Part shown: in pieces, positions 19,752 to 28,100 of the stretch
Layout of the letters: the number at the start of each line of letters is the position of its first letter
Position numbering within the stretch: position 1 is the stretch's first letter
Source of the DNA: Cyanophora paradoxa
Taxonomy: Eukaryota; Glaucocystophyceae; Cyanophorales; Cyanophoraceae
Reading direction: 5' to 3'
Length of the DNA: 64,000 bases
Assembly: GCA_004431415.1 (NCBI GenBank)
Contig: QPMI01000194.1
Location: 86,001-150,000, forward strand
Position numbers and translations under genes: made by a program
The notes under the pieces: model-generated
The model's input: the letters and a program-made list of their open reading frames with translations, nothing else
Told to the model about the DNA's origin: nothing
The model's database searches: none

Positions 19752-21640
19752 TCAGCCCGGGTTGTTGCACTTGGAGCCCATGCTGAAGTCGACGTGGGAC
19801 CAGGCGACGGCGACAAGGCCACCGAGCGCCGCCAGCCCCGCAAAGTAGAAAAGGTCTGTGGTGGGTCAGGCGGGCCGCGGCACGAGGGCGGCGCCGCACT
19901 GCCGGGGGGCCCGAGGGAGGCGGCCGCCGCATAGGAGGCCATGAGGGCGAGGTTGACGCCGGCGGAGGCTGCGGCACGTCAGGAGGGCGGGGGGGGGGGG
20001 GGGGGGGGAGGGGGCAGGCGTGCCGATGCCAAAGGCGGAGCCGACGTGCTCAGGGGGCACTAGGATTGGCAGCGAGGGCCAGAGCGCCGCCGGCACGAGG
20101 GCGAAGCAGGCGCCGATGAGGCAGTAGAAGGGCAACGGGCTGCAGCGCGCAGCGTAAATCGCCAGGAAGGCTGGCACGAGTGCCAGCGTCCCCGCCGCCA
20201 CTGCCACGTGTCAGGAGGGTACAGGCAGCACGGGGCGGGCGGACCGAGGTCGGCGCGGCGGCCAATGCGATCGACGAGCATCCCGAGCGGGGGCGAGAGG
20301 AGCAGCGAGGAGAGGGCCACGACGCTCGTCAGCTCGTCCGCGTGCTCCAGGTCCAGCCCGTACCGCAGCTGCAGCAGCTTCCTGTGTGGAGTCAGCGGGG
20401 AGCGGCGGGCGGGGCGCGGGCCGATGTGCACCCTGAAAAGGCCTGGAAGGGGAAGACCGTCCCCTGCGGCGGTGTCAGGGCAATTGAAGGGCGCGGGGCG
20501 GGCGGGGCACATAGTAGGCGGCGGCGGCGGCAGTGACGAGCCAGAAGCCAAGTGGGAGGCTGCGGACGGCGGCGAGGGGGCCCGCGTGGCCGCCAGCGGG
20601 GTTCGGCACGGTCTGGGCGGCGAAGTCGGAGGGGGCAGGGTCGGGCCGCCAGAGGTGCTTGTCGACGAGCACGTAGCCGACGGCTGAGACAAGGGAGAGG
20701 GCGCACATGCCGGCCGCTGCGGGCGGTCGGCGGCGGCGACAGGGCGGGCGGGGCGCGGACCAAGCCAGAGGCTGGCGACGTAGGTCTTAAAGCGGTGCAG
20801 CAGGTACGCCGTCGCCCGGTACGCCAGGAACGTCCCCTGCACGGGGGTTCAGAACGACGGGGGGCGGCACTGCGGAAGTGGGCACACGCACGAGGCGGCC
20901 GGCGCTCGTGCCGAGGCCCTGCACGGAGTCAGCGGGGCGGCAGGGCGGGGCGAGGCGGGGCGGGGCGGGGCGGGGCGGGGCGGGGCAGGCCATGGCGAGG
21001 CCCATCTCGGAGCGGTGCGCCGCGAACCAGCTCGCGATGATGCTGTTCTGCGCCACTGCGCTGGCGTCACGCGCGCGCGGCGCGGCGGGCGTCGGGCGCA
21101 CCGAAGAGCGACTCGGCGCCGGTGCCTGCGGGGCATTGGCCTCAAGCGAGAAGGGGGCCCGGGGCGCGGGCCGCACCGAAGACGAAGCGGCCGAGGAGCA
21201 TAAGCGGGTAGGAGCGGGCGTGCGTCGCAAGCACGACCAGGCCCTACCGTTCGTGAGCCGCGCGGCGCCGGTGGGCGGGCGGGCGACGCACGGAGCCGAG
21301 AGCGACAAGGGCGGCGAAGAGGAGCGTGCCGGCCCGCACGCCGATGGCGTCGAGGAGGAGGCCGCCCGCAAAGACGAGCGGCACGTTCGGCAGCGAGTAG
21401 ACCGAGAAGAGGTATGAAAACTGCACGTCCGACACGCCCAGATCCCGCTGCAGGTCCGTCTGCACCGATCCCACGCTGCCCCGCGTCAGAGCGGAGGGAT
21501 TCGGCTCCTTCGCGCCGCGGCAGACCTGTCGTACGCGTTGTAGGGGCCCATGACAAGAATGCACGAGAGCAGCAGCTGCGTCCGGCGTGAGCGCGTGCCG
21601 CAGCGCTCGCGGGCATGCAGCGCACGATCGCATCTGCGAG
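19752..21640 (-). CDS. Major facilitator superfamily transporter, MFSD1-like
   Basis: Membrane transporter assembled from many small exons on the minus strand. In order: LLLSCILVMGPYNAYD; after a 61-nt GTCTGC...GGGCAG intron, VGSVQTDLQRDLGVSDVQF and YLFSVYSLPNVPLVFAGG with LLLDAIGVRAGTLLF; then LATHARSYPLMLLGRFVFG; GTGAESLF; VAQNSIIASWFAAHRSEMG; GLGTSAGRL; GTFLAYRATAYLLHRFKTY; a segment with SLVSAVGYVLVDKHLW; ADELTSVVALSSLLL and SPPLGMLVDRIG; AAGTLALVPAFLAIYAARC; IGACFALVPAALWPSLPIL; VPPEHVGSAFGI; and a last exon LFYFAGLAALGGLVAVAW ending CNNPG, stop at 19,752-19,754. The SVYSLPN, GRFVFGxGxESL-VAQN and VPPEHVGSAFG blocks are those of the MFSD1-type branch, known in animals as a lysosomal transporter. 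The substrate here is unknown. Some introns start GC (for example GCCTGCCCCG near 20,993). The N-terminal exon(s), somewhere up to about 22,220, were not resolved. Confidence 0.8.
20935..20992. repeat. GGGGC repeats inside an MFS-gene intron
   Basis: About ten GGGGC pentamers within the intron between the GLAM and GLGTSAGRL exons. A second low-complexity tract, a run of 18 or more G at about 19,989-20,009, fills the intron after SAFGI. Both are C-rich on the coding strand and would serve as pyrimidine tracts. Confidence 0.8.
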
Positions 21641-22389
21641 CGGCATGCGCGGGGTCGGTGATCGGTGCCGTGCGGAGTGCGGGCGACGCACATCGCTTGA
21701 TCGGAGCCGTCGCCGCGAACCGTTTCGCGAGGCCTGCTGGAGCGTGACTATGGCGCAACGGCTCGTTGGGAGCGGCGTACACGGGAGGGAGTTGCGAGCG
21801 CTCTGCAGCCACGCGGTGACGCTGCCGAGCGGGCCGAGCCCTGCGGACAGGCCGACGTGTGAAAGGCGGCGGAGAGAGGCGAGGGCGGGCGACGCGCCAG
21901 GACGAGGCGTCCACGAGTCGCCCTCCGGCAGCGGCGGGGGGCTGGCCATCATCCTAGGCTGCAACGCGCCGAATTTGACGTCGAACGCCGCCGGACAGAG
22001 CGCCTGACGCGCGCCTCCGAACCAGCAGCGGCGCAGGACGGGCCGAGACCGCGGCTGGCAGAGCGCGCGCAGTGCGAGCTCGGCCTCGCGGCGGCGTTCG
22101 GCCCATCTACACCGGGCTAATGCTATACGGGATTCGCCGGCGGGGCTGCAGTGCTGGCGAAGTTCATACGCCAGCGCCGGGACCGCGGGGGCGAAGGCGA
22201 ATGCTGCGAGCTCAACTAGCATCTCACCTGTCTCTGATCAGTGCGACGATGTCTTTCGGCGCCTGGACCGGTATGGGTCAGGCTGTACCCCCCTCCTGGC
22301 TGTACGGCTGCGGCTGGCCGCCGGCTCGGGACCCCCCCCTCCTGACTGGGCGCGGGACTAGTACTCGGGGCCGATGGCCGGGGCTCGTG
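21641..22389. other. 5' side of the MFS gene, exons unresolved
   Basis: Should contain the first exon(s) and promoter of the MFS gene read on the minus strand. Open frames run through but I could not identify a convincing start or transmembrane start segment. Confidence 0.35.
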
Positions 22390-22879
22390 GTTGTCGTCGT
22401 CGTGAAACCTAGAGTGGGGTTTCGGGGCAGCCGGGAGGCGTGCAGGTGGCCCTAATTATATAATTATATATATATTTTAAAGATCCCCGGCTTGCCAGGC
22501 TGGGCCCCAGCTGCAGGGGAGCCTCGGAGGGTACATGTTCACTGAGTCACAAGAAGGCATGCATGCGCAGCTGATCGACATATCGCCGAGTCGAGTGTGT
22601 AAAAGCTGGCTGCGAAGATGCTGTGCACGTGACCCTAGTGCTCACGAGATGCTTTATACCGATCATGATCATCAGATGGTCCGCATCCATGATGCCAGGC
22701 CAGGCCCATTCATCCATGATGGCATATGCATTGGCACTGTACATGTAAGACTGCAGCTGGACAGACAAGCTAGAAGTAAAACGAGGACAGTGCCCACGGG
22801 AGGCCTATTTATGCAGAGATCACACTAAGAGATGCCCTGATCCTTCCAAAACTCTAGGCCTGTCCACTTCCATGCCGCA

Positions 22880-23530
22880 ATGATGCAAAGGCCTTCTGTG
22901 CAAACGCTCCTTCGTTCAACGGTTTGCGTGACCTGTATCTTTTTCGAATTCAAGGGCTGGGCTGAGGAGGCCCTCAGACTAGAAAGTCTCATTGGTAGGA
23001 CCCGCCGACAGCCTTTCGAGTTCAGGCAGCAGGGCCAGCTGGTCCCAGCTGGTTCCAGCTGTCCAGTCTCGTCTGATACAGGTTCACCTCCGCCCTCTCC
23101 TCAAGTTATCATCTATGTGGATGACACTGAGCTTGCCCCTGTTATGCTGCCGATCTCTCCTATCCGAATCGACGCTGTTGATGTTGAGCCCGACTTTGCG
23201 AGTCATGCTGTCATTGCTTCCCTAGCTCCTCCCTCTTCTGCCCCTCTGCCTTCTTCTGCGCCTATGATGCCCATGCATACTGATCCTCTTTCTCCTTCTA
23301 GATGATCTATTGTCCCGCCTAAGCGTCGTCGCGTGTCTTCTCCAGACCCTGGTGCTCTTGATCATGGTGATAACTTTACTGGTGTCCTACCTCAGGTTTC
23401 TTTCAAACGTTTGCGGCCCTTACTTCCTGCAATTCTCTCCTCTGCTGCCCCTATGGATCTCGCTGATGACCCAGGTTCCCCAATGGTGCTTATCTCTGAC
23501 GAAGAGACTGATGACATGACTGATGGCTGA
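22880..23530 (+). pseudogene. Array ORF, unit 1: NLS/SIM-like protein, one in-frame TAG
   Basis: The best-preserved leader in the array: an ATG start (MMQRPSVQTLL) reads in frame through FEFKGWAEEALRLESLIG, PSPQVIIYVDDTELAP, PPKRRRVSSPD and PMVLISDEETDD to TGA at 23,528-23,530, interrupted only by a TAG at 23,303-23,305. The TAG is created by a 9-bp insertion (GATGATCTA) after LSPS that unit 3 shares. Known motif shapes: PPKRRRV resembles an SV40-type nuclear localisation signal; VIIYVDD and VLISDEE resemble SUMO-interaction motifs. Without the TAG the product would be about 216 residues. Whether the array is expressed cannot be seen from sequence. Confidence 0.6.
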
Positions 23531-23963
23531 AGGTTTCACACGTGAGATCGTGACCAGGACTCCCCCAGGCCGGCATTAGGAAGAGGCCCGCATTGGGATG
23601 TCTGTGGTTGCTTTCCGTGTCTGCGTGTATGAGCGCCGGACCGCCGGGGCATACACGGTAGACCGTAAGGCGTTTGCGCCGCCACTACCCTTGTCTGGTT
23701 GGTTCACTGTCGATTGTGCTTCGGGCCTTCGGGTCCTTCGCCTTTCGTCAAAACCGCACAACCGGCTTGGGCGTGTCTTATACATACTCTTCTTCTTCCA
23801 ACTCGATCGATCGCCCCGCGGGGCGCCGACAGCGCTACAACCTAAAACCTGGTGCCGGGGCAATCGACGGGGGGGCCATGGGGGCGGCATGGCGGCGGGC
23901 GGGGCCGTCGAAGGCACCGGCGTGGCGGCCGTGGCAGCGGCGGGGGGGGAGGGCCCGGCAGGG

Positions 23964-23967
23964 AGGG
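23964..23967. repeat. Target-site duplication AGGG, left
   Basis: AGGG directly before the left LTR. The same AGGG follows the right LTR at 46,167-46,170. Uninterrupted array units read GGCAGGGAGGGTGCACC across this point, so the empty site is known from the window itself and the 4-bp duplication is exact. Confidence 0.9.
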
Positions 23968-24077
23968 TGTTGCCAGCATAGTTTAGCTGGGGACTGGTAT
24001 CATTGGGGTACAGGTACAGACTGGGGGTACAGGTCTACAGGGACTTGGAATAATGGCAGTATATGCTCACTGCAATA
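23968..24077 (-). repeat. 3' LTR (110 bp)
   Basis: On the plus strand it starts TGTTGCCAGCATAG and ends CTCACTGCAATA. It contains CCAGC/GCTGG arms near its outer end and repeated TACAGGT blocks. It appears identical to the copy at 46,057-46,166. The next interior bases are TGATACGACTTCACA. Confidence 0.93.
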
Positions 24078-25108
24078 TGATACGACTTCACAAGCGCACG
24101 TCCTCGTGCGCTCAAGAGAGAGAAAAATATGTATAGTGAAGGGGGGGATTGGATCGTCACAACTACGTGGACTCAAGCCGGGGTCCATGATACGACTTCA
24201 CAGGATGCGAGTCCGGTGGGGTCGAGTGAACGAAAAATCCTCCCGGGACGCAAGCCGGGGGTCCATGATACGACTTCACAAGACGATAGGCTAGTGGAGT
24301 CGAGGGAAAGTGAGGTCCCAACCTCAAGTCAGAGCGCTTATCTAGCCTACGCGCTCACCGACCGGGCGGCCTCCGAGATAAATGGGCATACCAACTAGTA
24401 GATACACACTAAAATCAGCCAACAAGCCCGAGCTGCCCAAGCCGGGTTCCAAAAGACGAATCCATGAAAAGGGAAGACGTGCGGACTGCCGCCTGCGAGT
24501 GTACGTGGGAAGGCCGCCCGGGGGCCTGACGTGTACTCGCAGGGGTCGCTAGCGGCTCGAGGAAAAACCGGGCGAAAAAACCTCGGCCGCGCCGCCATAA
24601 TAGCCTGCCCTGAGGGCTCTCCGGTCCACGCTCGCAGCGTCGCCCCGATGGCGCGCCGCCGTGCCCGGAGGGCCCTCCGCGTGCGCCCGCCACGTACGCC
24701 CGTCCGCCGTACTCGCCGAGGGTCTGACGCGCGTCGCGTGTGAGTGCGCTGCACGCGTGCGCGAAAGGGGCGTCCCCCTGAAAGAAAACGGAAAGAGTTG
24801 CGGCAGCACGCATTGCGCGTTCTAAGGAAACGGTAGCGGCGCTATCGCAGCGGAGCTTCGCGCGTCGCAACGACCTAATCCTATGCCGTTCGATCGCTAG
24901 CGAGCCTTTCGAGGCGGTGCCGCTGCGTGGGACTTCGGCCCTCTTCTCGGATATCGTCCGAAACGCGTGGGCCACGTGGCACGACACGGTCGGGAAGCCC
25001 GAGATTGGAGGGGCCTTAGGCGCGCCGTTCCCAAGGGCTATCGATTGCGAGGGTCGCGTACCCATCTCGACAATAATCCTCATGTGCCGTAGGGAGCGCC
25101 TCACGCGC
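24078..25108 (-). other. 3' untranslated region of the retrotransposon with direct repeats
   Basis: About 1 kb between the ORF3 stop and the 3' LTR. Minus-strand TTGTGAAGTCGTATCA occurs at the LTR junction and again in two tandem repeats of about 78 bp (24,173-24,249 and 24,250-24,330). A perfect hairpin AGCGCACG-TCCT-CGTGCGCT lies at 24,092-24,111. No polypurine tract precedes the LTR on the coding strand. An open frame continues to 24,415 in another phase but shows no domain. Confidence 0.6.
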
Positions 25109-28100
25109 TTAAGCGTCCGGCGCCACCTCCGGGGGCGCCCCCGGAGGTGCCGGCGGTTGCTCTGGCCGCGGCGGACGTCCCTGCCGTCGTTTCCGTGCAA
25201 CGTTTGCCGGTCTGTCACGGTAAGGGATCATCAAGTCGATGTGGACGATCAGCTCTTTCGTCCTTCTGTGCCGCTCTGACTCCGTCGTCGCCTTTACGGC
25301 ATACAGGTGCCCGTCTGAGAGCTCCCGTAAGACAACGAAGGGGCCGGTCCATCCGTTGTGGATGCCGCGTTTGAGGCCCTCGAACCAGCAGAGAACCTTC
25401 TCCCCCTTCCTGAACGAGCGCCGCAGCGGTTTGCCGCCATGGGCGCGCAGCAGCCGCTTGTTGTAGCGCTTGCGGTGCTCGGCTACTGCTGCCGCTCGAC
25501 TCTCAGCCGCCCGTGCGAGCCCCGCCAAGCGGTCGTTTAGTAACGTCGGGTCCGTTGGCCGTTGCCGTTCGTCGGGGTCGAAGCGCAGGTCGCCGGGGAG
25601 CGTGAGGTCGCGTCCAAAGTGAAGCACCGCGGGCGGGAAGCCCGTGGCTGCGTGGATGCCCGTGCGCATCGCGAGGAGAGCCTGGTGTACAAACTCCGTC
25701 CAGTGCCGGTTCGACTTGCCAGCCGCTTTGCAGAGCCCGTACACCAGTCGCTTGAACGTCTGTCCCAGGCGCTCGGCGCCGCCATTCGTGGACTGATGGA
25801 ACGCCGCTGCGCGAATGATGCGCGTGCCCTTGCTCTTCCAGAAGTTGTACCACTCCGACTGGATCAGCTGTGAGCCGTTGTCGATGAGGTAGCGCTGGAC
25901 GACGCCGTGGTCGGCGAGCGCCTGTTCCGCGCAGCGACGCAGCGTCGACGCCTTCATGTCCGGGATCGGCTTCCCGTCGGGGTACTTGGAGTAAGCGTCG
26001 ACGCTGACGAAGGCGCCGACCATACCGTCCACCGACAGGTCCAAGTACATGATGTCGGCTTGGTGCAGGTCGCCTGGGAAGTACGCCTCGAAGATCTTGC
26101 AGAGAACCTTTGGCCGCCGCCGCGCCTTCGCTCGTTGGCAGTGAGGGCACGACCGCACGTAGCGGTGTACCGACGACGTCATGCCATCCCACCAGAAGCG
26201 GCTGAAGATGCGCCTCGCGACGATGTCCGCACCGCGGTGGGCCCAGTCGTCGTGGTACGCGGAGAGGATCATCTCCCGCAGCGTTTCCGGCACCACAACC
26301 AGGGAGCGCATGTCAGCCAGAGGCGGGAGGCGTCGAACGACCCCGTCCGCAATCTCGTAGCTGTCCATCATGTCGGCGTACGCCTCCTTAGCGCGCAGGC
26401 ACCACTTGCACGTGATCTGGTCCTCGGGGATTTCCAACTTGCGGTGATCGCGACAGCGGGCCGTGTTAACGCCGTTGTTGATGAACTCCCGGACCTGCTT
26501 GCACCACGGGTCGTTGTGCTGCTCCAGGACCATCGCCGTCGCGTCGGACATGAACCGCTTGAGCTTGTCAGGAGGGGGGGGATCAACGATCCTGCGGTGG
26601 CCCTCCGCCCAGACGTCCCGCACTTCGCCCTCGACGATAACGTCCAGCGGTCTGACCCGGTCGCCTGCGGGTCCCTGCAGAGGTGCTACGAAGCCGCTTG
26701 GTACCCGCTCGACCGTCTCGTCGTCATCGCTGCGTTCGCCTCCGTTGTCCGACTTCGGCTCCTCGCGCTGCTGCCCTCCTCCCCTCTGTGATGCCCCTGA
26801 CGAGCCGGCGTCCCCGGCGGCATCCCCTACTCCGTTGGCGTTCTCCTCTCCGGCGGCGTCGGGAATGGACGGAGGCGCGACCGAATACCGTCCCTGACGG
26901 GATTTCCAACCCCGCAGCTGGCGGCGGCGGAGCTGCGCCTCGTTGTACAGGCGACGGTGCTCCTCCATCGCCGGCTCCCCCTCGAAATCCTTGAGGCCCG
27001 CAAGGAACTTCTTGAGGAACCGGCGCTGGCGGCGCTTGTAGTGCTTCGAGCGGGGCCTCCCGTCCGGTCGAAAGACTTGCGGCGTCAGGTTCGGGTGCGC
27101 AGCGTTGAACTGGAGCGGCGCGTGGGGCGGCCCGTCCGCGAGATGTTCCTGGTCGGCGCCTGACAGAGGCGCAGGGTCCGCGAGGCGGCGTGCAGCCTCC
27201 TCGCTGACCCGTTCCGCCTGCTCCGCCAGTGCGTTGAGGCCCGTCTCCGCGGACGATGGCGGGTGCTGAGCCCGTCGCGGATACCGTGCACGGCCGCTGG
27301 TCGCGGCGGCATTGTCGGGGTGCTGCCATGCGGGGCCGAGGTCGGATTCCAGGTTCTGAAGGGCGCGCCGCCGCCGTCCAGGTGGTTGGGCCATCGGCGC
27401 CGGGTCCGCCTCATCTACGCCGGGCGAGGCGGCGCGCAGCTCCGAGGGTGGTGCTGCTGTCGCCGGCGGTGCCTCCACCGGCACCGGCGGTCCCCCATCC
27501 TCCGCCACGGCCGTCGTCGGCGCCGAGGTGGCTGGCTTGTCACCAGGCGGGCCGTCGGGGAACGTCCGGGCCAACCATTCGTCGACGTCCACTGCACTCG
27601 GAGCTGCTGTCGAGGTCGCTTGAGAGGATCGCGTGCGGTACATGCCCGAGCTGATCATCCGGTCGGCAATCTCGAAGCTACGGTCGAGCGCTGTCTGCGG
27701 CCGCCTCGGCGCCGGGGCCGCCGGGGCTTCTTGCGGGTCCCGTCGGCCCCCTTGCGCTGCGCTCCGCCAGGCTGGCCCGAGGGCGGAGTCGAGGTTGCGC
27801 AGCTCCCGCGGCGCTCTCCCCGTGCGTGCCTCCTTCTGCTGAACCCGCCGGATGCGGCGGCGCTCCTTCTCGGCCCGCAGCACGCGCGCCGCCTCGATCG
27901 CCGTTCTTGCGACGCTCGCCATCTCCCGCGCCGGGTCTTCGCGGGGGAGCTGGACGAAGTACATCCGAGGGCTCGTCCGGGTCCCCAGGGACCGGCACCG
28001 CGAAGCCCGGGCGCCGGGCGCGGCGCCTGGCGCGTCTTCGGAGCCGTCGGCCGCGCCGTTGTAGACGGGGTGGTTCAGCGGGGCGCGCGACATTGCATCT

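Larger units (their letters stand above)
22390..23967 (+). repeat. Array unit 1, left part (long form, split)
   Basis: The most diverged unit: it has an AT-rich insertion (TAATTATATAATTATATATATATTTT) at 22,454-22,479 in place of GTTTAGTATTTAAAA, and extra bases in the ORF leader. It is cut at 23,967 by the retrotransposon within GGCAGGGAGGGTGCACCGG and resumes at 46,167. Confidence 0.92.

Noticed and set aside
24415-25218. 267-codon minus-strand frame after Pol
   Set aside because: It overlaps the Pol stop in another phase, has no domain and low-complexity Arg/Ala composition. It is probably a chance frame in the 3' UTR.
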